From the NCBI RefSeq assembly GCF_000819985.1, contig NZ_CDBZ01000006.1, forward strand, positions 920 through 48,779: a DNA stretch of 47,860 nucleotides. Reading direction: 5' to 3'. Of this stretch, positions 8,302 to 17,038 are shown in pieces. Both the position numbers and the translations under genes were made by a program. Under the pieces are notes generated by a model that was not told the DNA's origin, made no database searches, and saw only the letters and a program-made list of their open reading frames with translations. This stretch comes from Aeromonas media. Lineage in GTDB: Bacteria; Pseudomonadota; Gammaproteobacteria; Enterobacterales; Aeromonadaceae. Numbering within the stretch: the stretch's first letter is position 1; the number at the start of each line of letters is the position of its first letter.

Positions 8302-9672
8302 TCAAATCCCGGACAACAGCCTGAACTCCTCCAGCGCATAGGTATCCGTCATGCCGCTGACGTAGTCGAGCAAGAGCCGCACCCTGTAGTACCACTCCTG
8401 CTCGCTACACTTGTCGAAGCGCGGATCCCGGCTGGCCACCGCCAGCCGGTATGCCTTGAGATGGCGGGCCGACAAGCGGTGGAACAGCCGCCGGGCAAAG
8501 AACAGCTCACTCCCGCCGTTGCCGGCCAGCAACCGCTCGAACTGCGCGGCCGGCAGTGCCAGCAGGCAGGAATAAGTGGAAAGCACCCCGCGCAGGGCGG
8601 CATGGCCTTCCAGCTCCAGCGCCTCCACCTCGGGGCGCATGAATACCTGCTCGCGGGCCACACGTTTGAGGGTATCCAGCACTCTGGCAGCCGGTGCCTG
8701 ACCGTGCAAGAGCGCCCTGGGGTAGGCGCCGCTCAGGATGGCCTCGTGGTCGCTCACATAGGTGTGGGCCGCGAGCGCCACCAGATCCCGGGTCAGATGC
8801 TGACGGAAATGGGGGAAGAAGCCCCTGCCGGAGGCCAGCGCCTCCTCGAGCAGGCTGGCCATGTAGTCCCCCTCATCGGCACCGCGCAGCGCCACCAGCA
8901 GCTCGCCCTGGTTGAGGATGCGCCTGTCCACCGCGTCTTCCAGATCGGCGATGCAGTAGGAGATGTCGTCCGCCGCCTCCATGATGTAGACCAGCGGATG
9001 CCGGCATCCCGGCGCCAACCCCAGACTCTGGCCGAGGGCGCGATAGAGAGGCTGCTCACTGAAGAAGATGCCGCGCTTGCTGGTCCAGCCATGGTGCTGG
9101 CCATAGCCCTGGGGATGGTGCAACAGGGGCTGCTGCGGGTATTTGCACAGGGCCGCTAACTGGCCCAGGGTCAGGTTCATCTCGTGCAGGCTGTGCACCA
9201 GCCGCAGGCTCTGGGCATTGCCGTCAAACACCAGCAGGTCCTGGCGAAGCTCGGCCCACTGCGGGCTCGGCAACTGATCATGGGCGCGGGCAAACAGCTC
9301 ATCCAGCGACTGTGCCAGCCACTGGCTCATCACCTGCTCGCCGAAGTGGCCGAACGGCGGGTTGCCGACGTCGTGCAGCAGGCAGGCCATCTCCACCAGG
9401 TTGATGAAGGCGCCTTCGCAGACGGTGCCCGCCGGCAGGGCCGCCAGGATGCGCCTGCTGATCTGGCGGCCCGTCTCCTGCACCTCCAGGGAGTGGGTGA
9501 GACGGCTGCGCACCGAGGCCTTCACATCGAGCGGAAAGACCTGGGTCTTCTGCTGCAGGCGGCGCACCGGCGCGGCCTGCACGATGCGAGCGCGATCCTG
9601 CTCGGTCGCCTCCAGCAGCTCTTCGCTGCCCCAGGGGTGAATGCGCGCCGGGGTAATCAAACGGCTATACAT
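8302..9672 (-). CDS. dgt: Deoxyguanosinetriphosphate triphosphohydrolase (dGTPase)
   Basis: This 456-residue HD-domain enzyme hydrolyses dGTP to deoxyguanosine and triphosphate, affecting dNTP pools. The metal-binding set is visible: His60 in RSRLTHSLEVQ, His100-Asp101 in LLHDVGNPPFGH and Asp235/Asp236 in MEAADDISY. The N-terminal QKTQVFPLDVKASVRSRLTH is typical of the Dgt family. AAGGAG lies 8 nt upstream of the ATG. The gene sits between arcB and the small-ORF cluster on the same strand. Its start is 33 nt from the arcB stop, so it may be co-transcribed with arcB. Length is slightly shorter than the E. coli protein (about 505 residues). Confidence 0.9.
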   Translation of the reverse strand: MYSRLITPARIHPWGSEELLEATEQDRARIVQAAPVRRLQQKTQVFPLDVKASVRSRLTHSLEVQETGRQISRRILAALPAGTVCEGAFINLVEMACLLHDVGNPPFGHFGEQVMSQWLAQSLDELFARAHDQLPSPQWAELRQDLLVFDGNAQSLRLVHSLHEMNLTLGQLAALCKYPQQPLLHHPQGYGQHHGWTSKRGIFFSEQPLYRALGQSLGLAPGCRHPLVYIMEAADDISYCIADLEDAVDRRILNQGELLVALRGADEGDYMASLLEEALASGRGFFPHFRQHLTRDLVALAAHTYVSDHEAILSGAYPRALLHGQAPAARVLDTLKRVAREQVFMRPEVEALELEGHAALRGVLSTYSCLLALPAAQFERLLAGNGGSELFFARRLFHRLSARHLKAYRLAVASRDPRFDKCSEQEWYYRVRLLLDYVSGMTDTYALEEFRLLSGI

Positions 9673-9705
9673 GGTGCGGCTCCTTGCCAGCGGCGTCCGT
9701 CAGGT

Positions 9706-12018
9706 TCACGACAACAACCAGCGCCGCAAGCGGGCGATATCGCCGGGGTATTCACGGCGCAGCGTCTCAATCCAGTCCTCCACGTTCTCCCACCAGGCGG
9801 GGTGATCCGGGCTCTGGATAAGCTGGGCTGTCTGCTGCAGGCGGCGCAGGCCGATGGAGCCCGCAGCCCCTTTTATCTTGTGCGCCTCCTCCACCACGCC
9901 GGCCTGATCCCTGGCAATCATGTTGGAATCGAGCACCGCCATGTAGTCCGGCATCATCTTCTCGAACAGATCCACGCTGGAGAGCAGCACCGGCTTGCCG
10001 ACCGTACTGGCGTAATCGGTGAGGAAGGGCAGATCCAGCAGTGCATCCTGGTTGCCCGCGTCCGCCTGATCAAAGGCCTCGTCGTCGGCGAGATCCGCAA
10101 ACAGATGACCTATCACCTCCCGCACGGCCTTGGAGCCGAGCGGCTTGTTGATTACATCCTGCATGCCGTGATCCCGGTAGTACTGGCGATCGCCGGTGGC
10201 GTTGGCGGTGAGCGCCACCATGGGGGGCAGGCTGTCGCCATAACGCGCCAGCAACTGGGCCGCCACGTCGAAGCCAGTCATGTCCGGCAGCTGGATGTCC
10301 AGCAGGATGAGATCGAAGTCATCCGGGTTGGCCATGGCCAGCGCCTGGGTACCGTCCCGCGCCACCTGCACCTGATGACCCAGCTTGTTGAGCAGGGCGC
10401 AGGCGACGGTGACGTTGAGCTCCACATCCTCCACCAGCAGGATATCCAGGGAGGGCATCTCGGGCTCCTGCGGGGTCACCTGCGGCTCGACACAATCCAC
10501 CTCCAGCTCGGCGGTGAAGCAGGAACCCTCACCCGGGTCACTGTCCACGTAGAGCTGGCCGCCCATGGCCTGCACCAGCTGACGGGAGACGGCCAGCCCT
10601 ATGCCGGTGCCGGTGGCGTGCTTCTTGCCCTGCACCTGATAGTACATGGCGAAGATCTTCTCCTGCTGGGCGCGCGGGATGCCGACCCCGGTGTCTTCCA
10701 CCTCGAAGTGCAGCGCCAGCTTGCCCGGTTCATCGGCGGCGTGGGCGAGGCAGCGCACCGTCACGCCACCCTCGTCGGTGAATTTGACCGCATTGCCCAC
10801 CAGGTTCCACAGCACCTGGCGCAGCCGGGTGCCGTCCGCCATCACGAACTGCGGCATGTCGCCATCCCGGTCGAAATGCAGGTAGAGCCCCTTCTGCTCC
10901 GCCTGGATGCGCGACAGCATCTCCAGCTCGTCGAGGAAGGCGGGCAGGTCCATGGGGGCAGGTGCTATCTCGAGGCGGCGGCGATCCAGTTTGTCGAGAT
11001 CGATGATGTCATTGAAGATGTTGCCGAGCGTCACCGCACTCAGGTGGATGGTCTTGAGCTGCTGCTGCCGCTTGGCATCCAGCGGCGTGTCCATCAGCAT
11101 GCGGCTCAGTCCCACTATGCCGTTGAGCGGCGTGCGCAGCTCATGGCTGATGGTGGAGATGAAGGTGGTCTTGTCCCGGCTCGCCTTCTCCAGTTTGTCC
11201 TGATACTGCTTGCGCTCGGTGATGTCGCGGCCAAAGCCGAGCAGGCCGAGCCGCTTGCCGAAGCGGTCGAAGAAGGGCACCTTGCGCAGCTCGAAGTAGG
11301 CCTTGCGGCCGTCCGGGTACTCCAGCCACTGCTCGTAGGTGAGGGGCTCGTTGCTGGCGAAGACCTGCTTGTCCGTCTCCACCACCTTGCTGGCGATGTC
11401 GTGCTTGTAGACATCGAACGGGGTCAGCCCGATGAGCTCGGCCTCCACCTTGCCGGTCAGCTCCTCCATGGCGCGGTTGCAACCGGAGAACTGCTCGTCC
11501 TCGTTGCGGTAGTAGACCAGGTCCGGAGAGCAGTCGATGAAGGAGCGCAACAGGGCGGTACGCTCCCCCAGGTGCAACTGGGCCTTCTCCCGCTGGAACA
11601 CCTCGTTCTCCAGATCTTCTATGGCTTGCTGGCGCAGGGTCTCGGCCCGGTTGGTCTCGGCTATCTGGGCATTGAGGCGGCTGATGTTCTCCTGCAGCTG
11701 GCTGTTGAGCTCGAGGTCGCGCTCGCGCATGTCCTGCAGCTTGCGCACCATGCGGGTCAGCCGCTGGCGGGAGTCCTCCAGCTGATCTACCACGATGGAG
11801 AGGAAATAGACGGCCCAGGGGGTCACCAGCAGGCCGAAGAAGACAGAGCGCACCAGGTCGACGATGTCCACGGTACCGCGCAGAAACAGGGTCACCCCCA
11901 TCTGGATGGAGACCGCCAGCACTATGATGGCGGTCGCCAGGAACATGCTGAAGCGCACCAGTCCCAGCTTGGTCATCAGGTCGACATAGTATTGCGCCCA
12001 GGATTTGATTTGCTTCAT
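9706..12018 (-). CDS. arcB: Aerobic respiration control sensor kinase ArcB
   Basis: This 770-residue tripartite inner-membrane kinase phosphorylates ArcA when the quinone pool is reduced. Two membrane segments (about 23-47 and 58-77) precede a coiled-coil linker and a PAS domain (about 155-268). His292 in STISHELRTPLNG is the primary site. The ATPase domain has the N-box LVGNAVKF and DTGVGI. The receiver Asp574 (LLDIQLPDM) and the Hpt His713 (EAHKIKGAAGS) complete the relay. Numbering matches E. coli ArcB closely. The PAS redox cysteine Cys180 is present, but the position of E. coli Cys241 is Tyr (GRKAYFELRK). The gene probably runs into dgt. Its promoter must lie in 12019-12220, facing away from the porin-like gene. 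Confidence 0.95.
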   Translation of the reverse strand: MKQIKSWAQYYVDLMTKLGLVRFSMFLATAIIVLAVSIQMGVTLFLRGTVDIVDLVRSVFFGLLVTPWAVYFLSIVVDQLEDSRQRLTRMVRKLQDMRERDLELNSQLQENISRLNAQIAETNRAETLRQQAIEDLENEVFQREKAQLHLGERTALLRSFIDCSPDLVYYRNEDEQFSGCNRAMEELTGKVEAELIGLTPFDVYKHDIASKVVETDKQVFASNEPLTYEQWLEYPDGRKAYFELRKVPFFDRFGKRLGLLGFGRDITERKQYQDKLEKASRDKTTFISTISHELRTPLNGIVGLSRMLMDTPLDAKRQQQLKTIHLSAVTLGNIFNDIIDLDKLDRRRLEIAPAPMDLPAFLDELEMLSRIQAEQKGLYLHFDRDGDMPQFVMADGTRLRQVLWNLVGNAVKFTDEGGVTVRCLAHAADEPGKLALHFEVEDTGVGIPRAQQEKIFAMYYQVQGKKHATGTGIGLAVSRQLVQAMGGQLYVDSDPGEGSCFTAELEVDCVEPQVTPQEPEMPSLDILLVEDVELNVTVACALLNKLGHQVQVARDGTQALAMANPDDFDLILLDIQLPDMTGFDVAAQLLARYGDSLPPMVALTANATGDRQYYRDHGMQDVINKPLGSKAVREVIGHLFADLADDEAFDQADAGNQDALLDLPFLTDYASTVGKPVLLSSVDLFEKMMPDYMAVLDSNMIARDQAGVVEEAHKIKGAAGSIGLRRLQQTAQLIQSPDHPAWWENVEDWIETLRREYPGDIARLRRWLLS

Positions 12019-12220
12019 CTCGTTGTTTTCTCCCCGTTATTGCGCAAACAGAATACCAGTACGGCGCCCTGAACTCTTGCCCGTTGCACCTTAAATTATT
12101 GATTAACGTCACACTCCGACTGGGGTAGCATGCCTGCCATGAGTCAGTCAGCTCCGGTTCAGCAAAGGATCCCGAGCCGCACTGCCCCCCTTGTCATCCC
12201 TTGTGTCAGGAGCACACCCC

Positions 12221-13219
12221 ATGCGCAATCATGTCCTGTTGAGTCTTGGTCTGCTAGCCGCCAATGCCGCCCACGCCGATCTTGGCGAGATCCCCAGAGA
12301 GTCCGGCTGGTCCGGTTTCCTGCTCGGCGGGGTCAATGTGATCAGCTACGAGTCCAACTTCTACGCCGGCGATGACAACCACAGTCGTATCAACGACCTC
12401 GGCTCTCCCGACAGCGAGAGCGGCCTGACGCCGCTCATCAACGCCGACATCCGCTACACCTTCGCCGACACCCGCACCCAGGTGTTCCTCGGCAACCTGA
12501 TCCAGGATGCGGTGCGCTTCGACTTCACCCAGCAGCTGGGCCTGCGCCAGGAGATGGGCGACAAGGGCATAGTGGCCACCTCCCTGGTGTTCAACGCCAT
12601 GCCGGTGGAGCTGTGGAGCGATCCCTTCGCCACCAAGGTAGATCGCAGCTCGACCGACGTGAAGTCGAAGGGCGTGCGCTTTGCCTGGGACAAGATCTGG
12701 GGCAGCCACTTCTACGGCACCCTCACCACCCGGGAAGTGGATCTGGACGAGGAGCGCAGCGGTCAGCAGTATGACCAGACCCACGGCACCCAGTATGCCG
12801 CCATGCTGAATCGCAACGGCAAGGTGCACGACATGGCGCTCTCCTACCAGTTCCACTTCGGCGGCAACCAGTTGCTGGAGCCGGCGATCCTCTACAAGCA
12901 GGCCAGGCTCGACGGCAGTGCCGAGAGCTTCGACAACACAGGGTTGCAGCTGACTTACGCCAAGCGGGGCCCGCAATGGTCCATCGTCAGCAACCTCTAT
13001 GCCGGCAAGCGCAAGTATGACGAGGCGAATCCCCTGTTCGGCCAGCGTGCCGATGCAGACGAGTTTGCCATCAACGGCACCTTCTTCTGGCACAACCTGT
13101 TCGGGGTCAAGGCCCTGGCCGCGACCTTCACCGCAGCTTACTCAGGCGCCGACTCCGACATCGACTTCTACGATACCCAGGCCACCCGCTTCAGCACCGG
13201 CTTGCTCTACAACTTCTAA
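12221..13219 (+). CDS. DUF2860 family outer-membrane protein
   Basis: This 332-residue exported protein has a clear signal peptide (MRNHVLLSLGLLAANAAHA). It then shows alternating amphipathic strands rich in Tyr, Asp and Gly, and ends in aromatic Phe (STGLLYNF), the hallmark of an outer-membrane beta-barrel. The overall sequence fits the DUF2860 family seen in Vibrio and Aeromonas; its transported substrate is unknown. AGGAG precedes the ATG at 12221; an upstream in-frame ATG at 12191 would add 10 residues before the signal peptide and is not favoured. It is monocistronic, divergent from arcB and closed by a strong terminator. Confidence 0.8.
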   Translation: MRNHVLLSLGLLAANAAHADLGEIPRESGWSGFLLGGVNVISYESNFYAGDDNHSRINDLGSPDSESGLTPLINADIRYTFADTRTQVFLGNLIQDAVRFDFTQQLGLRQEMGDKGIVATSLVFNAMPVELWSDPFATKVDRSSTDVKSKGVRFAWDKIWGSHFYGTLTTREVDLDEERSGQQYDQTHGTQYAAMLNRNGKVHDMALSYQFHFGGNQLLEPAILYKQARLDGSAESFDNTGLQLTYAKRGPQWSIVSNLYAGKRKYDEANPLFGQRADADEFAINGTFFWHNLFGVKALAATFTAAYSGADSDIDFYDTQATRFSTGLLYNF

Positions 13220-13238
13220 GCCAAACCCTGTCGAAAAC

Positions 13239-13273
13239 AGCGAGGCCACCCCAGAGGTGGCCTCGTTTTTTTC
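13239..13273 (+). terminator. Intrinsic terminator after the DUF2860 gene
   Basis: The stem CGAGGCCACC pairs with GGTGGCCTCG around a short loop and is followed by seven T residues. It also lies just beyond the 3' end of the convergent CheX-like gene. Confidence 0.9.
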
Positions 13274-13287
13274 GCTTCCTGACTGCC

Positions 13288-13983
13288 TTAGATGCCGAGG
13301 GAGTCGAGCAGATCGTCGTGCTCGTTGCTCGCCGGGGCGACCGCCTGGGCCGGCTTGGTCGCCGCCAGCTTGGCCTGGGCGATCAGCTCGTCCGGATCGA
13401 CCTCCTCCTGCACCCCACCATCGTGGATCCGGATAAACTCTGTCCTGTCCATGGCCAGCTCCAGATAGAAGATGTTGTTGCTGGCGGTGAAGAAGGTGAC
13501 CCTGCGGGTCTCGGGGTTGTCGAGGTTGGTGTCGACGCTCAGCATCACCTGCTTGTTGAGGGCCAGCATCTTGGGCTGGTTCTGGGTGATGTGGGTCTGC
13601 AACTCGCGTCCCACCTTGGTGGTGAAGCTGCCGACGATCTGGTTCATCAGCTCGCCCATGACGTTGCTCACCTCATCCGAGGTATGGGAGATGGCGAGAT
13701 CCTCCTTGGAGAGCCCCATGCTGAGCATGTAACGCTCGTAGAGCTCCATGGCGGCAGCGGCGGAGAAGTTGATCACCACCAGCCCGGAGAAGCCCCCGTC
13801 AAACAGCACGAAGCAGCCGATGTCCGGCTTGAGGCAGGTCTTGCTGATCCGTTGCACCATGCCGGAGAAGCGCACCTGGGTCTGGGTCGCCGCACTCAAT
13901 ACGCTCGTCACCGAATTGCACAGGCTCAGCAGCACGTCCTCTGTGGTCAATACGGCATCATCCTCGGATCTTGTCACTATCAT
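13288..13983 (-). CDS. CheX-like / DUF3334 family protein
   Basis: This 231-residue soluble protein has a central region (SDEVSNVMGELMNQIVGSFTTK, about residues 103-124) resembling the E-x2-N helix of CheX/CheC phospho-response-regulator phosphatases. The flanking sequence (CFVLFDGGFSGLVVINFSA) fits the CheX fold. The whole sequence resembles the DUF3334 proteins of Vibrio, Shewanella and Aeromonas. The C-terminus is an acidic tail ending DDLLDSLGI, which could be a docking peptide. AGGAAGG lies 4 nt upstream of the ATG. No chemotaxis gene is nearby, so a role in dephosphorylating CheY-like proteins is only inference. It converges on the DUF2860 gene. Confidence 0.65.
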   Translation of the reverse strand: MIVTRSEDDAVLTTEDVLLSLCNSVTSVLSAATQTQVRFSGMVQRISKTCLKPDIGCFVLFDGGFSGLVVINFSAAAAMELYERYMLSMGLSKEDLAISHTSDEVSNVMGELMNQIVGSFTTKVGRELQTHITQNQPKMLALNKQVMLSVDTNLDNPETRRVTFFTASNNIFYLELAMDRTEFIRIHDGGVQEEVDPDELIAQAKLAATKPAQAVAPASNEHDDLLDSLGI

Positions 13984-14101
13984 GGAACCTTCCTGCTGAT
14001 CGAAAAAATAGGCTTGTCTGTCTCACCGCCCATGTCATCACGCGCACGTCCGATACGCTAACAGATTGCGTGATCCCGGTGTTGAAACCGCGAGCCGCCT
14101 C

Positions 14102-14548
14102 TCACTTGACCGTATTGTCAGTCAGAAACGGCTGGAATCCACCCAGGGTGGCCAACCGGGCTCGCCAGTTATCGGCCTGCTGTCGCAAATCTTGTGTCTG
14201 ATAGGGGATGGTGGGATGTGCTCCCCAGATGGGACCGGGCCAGGCGGCATCCGAGCTGAAGCGGGCGACATGATGCAGGTGCAACTGAGGCACCAGGTTG
14301 CCGAGCGCCGCCACGTTGATCTTGTCCGGATTGAGCGCCTCTTCCATCAGGGTGGCGACGGCGCAGGACTCCTGCATCAGCTGTTGCTGCTGCGCGGGGG
14401 CCAGGTGGTGGATTTCACGCAGGTCGGCGACCCTGGGCACCAGGATGAGCCAGGGATATTGGCTGTCTTTGGCCAGCAGCACGCGGCAAAGGGGGAGATC
14501 CCCGAGTATCTGGGTATCCGCCTGCAGGCGGGGGTGCAATGCAAACAT
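14102..14548 (-). CDS. HIT-domain protein (variant motif)
   Basis: This 148-residue protein has the histidine-triad fold. ILVPRVADLREIHHL and NVAALGNLVPQLHLHHVARF align with the core of HIT nucleotide hydrolases and transferases. The triad segment reads QLHLHHV, so the first His of H-x-H-x-H is Gln while the nucleophilic region His residues remain. This variant resembles the short HIT proteins common in Vibrio and Aeromonas. The substrate is unknown; the family acts on nucleotide phosphoramidates or diadenosine polyphosphates. GAGG lies about 5 nt before the ATG. It stands between the CheX-like and DUF2057 genes on the same strand. Confidence 0.8.
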   Translation of the reverse strand: MFALHPRLQADTQILGDLPLCRVLLAKDSQYPWLILVPRVADLREIHHLAPAQQQQLMQESCAVATLMEEALNPDKINVAALGNLVPQLHLHHVARFSSDAAWPGPIWGAHPTIPYQTQDLRQQADNWRARLATLGGFQPFLTDNTVK

Positions 14549-14618
14549 GGGGCCTCGCTGGTCAACATGGGCACGTCAGGAGATGAGTGTGCCCACGTTA
14601 CTGCAACGAGGGGCAAAC

Positions 14619-15233
14619 TTAAAGCCGGGGCACGGCCCAACCGATGAAGCGCTTGCGAAGTTCGGGATCCGCCCGCAGGAAGAGTTGCTGCAACTGCCCC
14701 TCCAGTTCGCTGGCGGGTACTGACGGGGCCTGGACCGCTGCCGTGGTCGCCACGGCGCCGGTCGCCAGCACCGCCTTGCCCGTGCCGCGGTTGTACTCCA
14801 TCAGCCTGGCGTGCCAGTCCATGCCGATCTGCATGCCGTTGACCACCAGGGCCTCCTGCTGCACCTTCAGGGGCTTGTCCCCCGCCAGCAGACTCACGAC
14901 CGGCGCCTTGGCGTAGCGCTCCATGCCTTTCTCGTCGGTGGGCACCGCGGCCTGCAGGCGCACCGACTGGCCGCTGGCCTCATAGCGGATCACCTGGGGC
15001 TCGGAGCGGATCTGGCGATCGTTGTCGCTGCTGTTGCGACTCGGGATCACCCCCTCATAGCGCACCAGCAACTGCTGCGCCCCGTCGGCCAACACCCCAT
15101 GCCGCTCGTCCTGCACCTTGCCGTCGCTCACCGCCAGGATCTGGAAATCCCCGGGGACCTCGACCCTGACCTCGGCCTGTACGGCGCCAGCACACAACAA
15201 CATGACCCCAACCCAACCCTGATGACCCTTCAT
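14619..15233 (-). CDS. DUF2057 (YccT-like) exported protein
   Basis: This 204-residue protein has a signal peptide (MKGHQGWVGVMLLCAGAVQA) followed by VRVEVPGDFQILAVSDGK. The latter is the typical start of the DUF2057 family, to which E. coli YccT belongs. Family members are periplasmic; YccT has been linked to curli regulation, but no function is established for this one. The start at 15233 gives a clean signal peptide behind GGGA; the frame stays open upstream to 15344 without signal-like sequence. An Ala/Val/Pro/Thr-rich linker (ATGAVATTAAVQAPSVPAS) precedes the last helix. Confidence 0.75.
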   Translation of the reverse strand: MKGHQGWVGVMLLCAGAVQAEVRVEVPGDFQILAVSDGKVQDERHGVLADGAQQLLVRYEGVIPSRNSSDNDRQIRSEPQVIRYEASGQSVRLQAAVPTDEKGMERYAKAPVVSLLAGDKPLKVQQEALVVNGMQIGMDWHARLMEYNRGTGKAVLATGAVATTAAVQAPSVPASELEGQLQQLFLRADPELRKRFIGWAVPRL

Positions 15234-15310
15234 TCCCGTCTCTCTCTGCTCGCTATGATGGGCGCAGGCTAGCAGCCGAAGATGACAGAAAAATAACGCG
15301 AGCCTGCCTC

Positions 15311-16210
15311 TCAGAGCAGGTAGTGGGGCCGCTCGGCAAACCACTGAGCCAGCACCTGCTTGAACAGCCGTATCTTGCGCGGCACCCGGCGCTGCTGGGC
15401 ATGGAGCACATGCAGCGGGTGCAGGCCGGTCTGCCAGTCAGTCAGCACGGCCACCAGCTCGCCCCTGGCCAGACTCGTCTCCACCAGCATCAGCGGGCAC
15501 TTGGCAAACCCCATGCCCGCCCGTGCCAGCTGCAGCACTGTGCTGTAGTGGTTGGCCCGCACCTTGCCCTGCACCAGGATGTGGGCCTCCTCCCCTGCCT
15601 TGCGAAAATGCCACTGCTCCCAGGCCGGGTTGTGCCCCTGGCGCAGGCAGGGGCGCCCGCCCAGCTCATAGGGGGTGGCGGGGAGCCCCTCCCGTGCCAG
15701 CAGGGCAGGGCTCGCCACCACTACGTCTTTCAACTGCCCGAGGGGCAGCGCCACCAGATTGTCCGGCACCTGATCCATGGCGCGCAGGGCGATGTCATTC
15801 TCCCCCTGACTCATGTCGATCATGGCGTTGGTGAAGTTGAGCTCCACCTCGACCCCAGGGCAGAGCTCGGCGAAGCGCGCCAGCAACTCGCTCACCATGG
15901 CATCCCCCGTGCTGACCGGGCAGGTGAAGCGCAGGCGACCACTGTCCTCCTCGGTCAGGGCCTGGATGTCCTGCTCCACCTGACGGGCAAGGGCAAAGAT
16001 CTGCCCCGCCTGCACATGGAGGGTTCTGCCCGCCTCGGTCAGGCTGAGTCTGCGGGTCGTGCGCTGGAGCAACTGGGCATTGAGGGCGGACTCCAGAGCG
16101 CTGACGTGGCGGCTCAGCATCCCCTTGCTCACCCCCAATGCATCGGCGGCGGCGGAGAAACTGCCCCGCTGCACCACCTCGTAGAAACTGCTCAGATGGG
16201 CGATCTCCAT
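15311..16210 (-). CDS. LysR-family transcriptional regulator
   Basis: This 299-residue regulator has an N-terminal winged helix-turn-helix (residues 1-60, AAADALGVSKGMLSRHVSAL) and a C-terminal substrate-binding domain. It resembles LysR proteins that control neighbouring oxidoreductases. GGAG lies 7 nt upstream of the ATG at 16210. It is transcribed divergently from the short-chain dehydrogenase at 16309, the classic LysR arrangement, so that gene is the probable target. A small palindrome TCCAATATGGA lies at 16219-16229 in the shared promoter region. The inducer is unknown. Confidence 0.9.
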   Translation of the reverse strand: MEIAHLSSFYEVVQRGSFSAAADALGVSKGMLSRHVSALESALNAQLLQRTTRRLSLTEAGRTLHVQAGQIFALARQVEQDIQALTEEDSGRLRFTCPVSTGDAMVSELLARFAELCPGVEVELNFTNAMIDMSQGENDIALRAMDQVPDNLVALPLGQLKDVVVASPALLAREGLPATPYELGGRPCLRQGHNPAWEQWHFRKAGEEAHILVQGKVRANHYSTVLQLARAGMGFAKCPLMLVETSLARGELVAVLTDWQTGLHPLHVLHAQQRRVPRKIRLFKQVLAQWFAERPHYLL

Positions 16211-16308
16211 CCATTAGCTCCAATATGGAAACAATGGGTTTATCTTAAGCGCTTTTTCTCCCTTTTCATCCAGCTATCATCAACACATCCCAACCAGGAG
16301 CGATAGAG

Positions 16309-16911
16309 ATGAAGATTGTGATTGTGGGTGCCTCCGGCACCATAGGTTCCGCCGTCAGCGAGTTGCTTGCCAGAGACCACCAAGTGATCAGGGTTGGCCA
16401 CAGCCGGGGGGATGCCACTGTCGACATGACGGATGGCGCCTCCATCGCCGCCCTGTTTGCGGGCATCGGCCGGTTCGATGCCCTGGTGGTCGCCAGCGGC
16501 AGCGTGGCCTTCAACGCCCTGACCGAGATGACGGACGAGCAGTGGCAACTGGGGCTCCAGAGCAAGCTGATGGGCCAGATCAACCTGACCCGGGCCGCCA
16601 TTCCCTATCTGAATGACAACGGATCCATCACCCTCATCAGCGGCATACTGAGCGAGGAGCCCATCAACTGGGGGGTCAGTGCAACCACCATCAACGGCGC
16701 CATAGAGCACTTCGTGAAGGGGGCCGCCTGCGAACTGCCGAGGGGCCTGCGCATCAACGTGGTGAGCCCCACCGTGCTGGAGGAGTCCATGGACAAGTAC
16801 GCCGACTTCTTCCCGGGCTTCGTGCCTGTACCCGCCGCCCGGGTGGCCCAGGCCTACAAGAAGTCGGTGCTGGGAGTGCAGACCGGCCAGATCTTCCGGG
16901 TCAATGGCTGA
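16309..16911 (+). CDS. Short-chain dehydrogenase/reductase, atypical active site
   Basis: This 200-residue protein has a Rossmann nucleotide-binding start (IVIVGASGTIGSAV) and SDR landmarks such as VVASGSV, TLISG and RINVVSP. It belongs to the short SDR type. The region that normally holds YxxxK reads VSATTINGAIE, so both Tyr and Lys appear to be replaced. The protein may therefore bind NAD(P) without classical catalysis or use another mechanism. AGGAG lies 8 nt before the ATG. It is divergent from a LysR regulator, its likely controller, and ends at a bidirectional terminator. Confidence 0.8.
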   Translation: MKIVIVGASGTIGSAVSELLARDHQVIRVGHSRGDATVDMTDGASIAALFAGIGRFDALVVASGSVAFNALTEMTDEQWQLGLQSKLMGQINLTRAAIPYLNDNGSITLISGILSEEPINWGVSATTINGAIEHFVKGAACELPRGLRINVVSPTVLEESMDKYADFFPGFVPVPAARVAQAYKKSVLGVQTGQIFRVNG

Positions 16912-16937
16912 GGCCTCCCTCTCTCACTCCAGATGCC

Positions 16938-16973
16938 AATAAAAACGGGCCCCGTCATAGGGCCCGTCTGTTT
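16938..16973. terminator. Bidirectional terminator between SDR and purC
   Basis: The stem ACGGGCCC pairs with GGGCCCGT around a 7-nt loop. On the minus strand it is followed by TTTTTATT, so it serves purC. On the plus strand CTGTTT follows, giving weaker termination for the dehydrogenase gene. Confidence 0.75.
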
Positions 16974-17038
16974 GCCAGCTTGCTGCCTTCACCGCCAGCA
17001 AACGTTTGTGCGCCGGCGGCAAAAAAAGGCAGTCAGCC

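Noticed and set aside
9184-12072. Very long plus-strand open frame opposite arcB and dgt
   Set aside because: It mirrors two strongly recognised genes; its His/Gln/Leu-rich composition is typical of GC-rich antisense frames and it lacks any domain.
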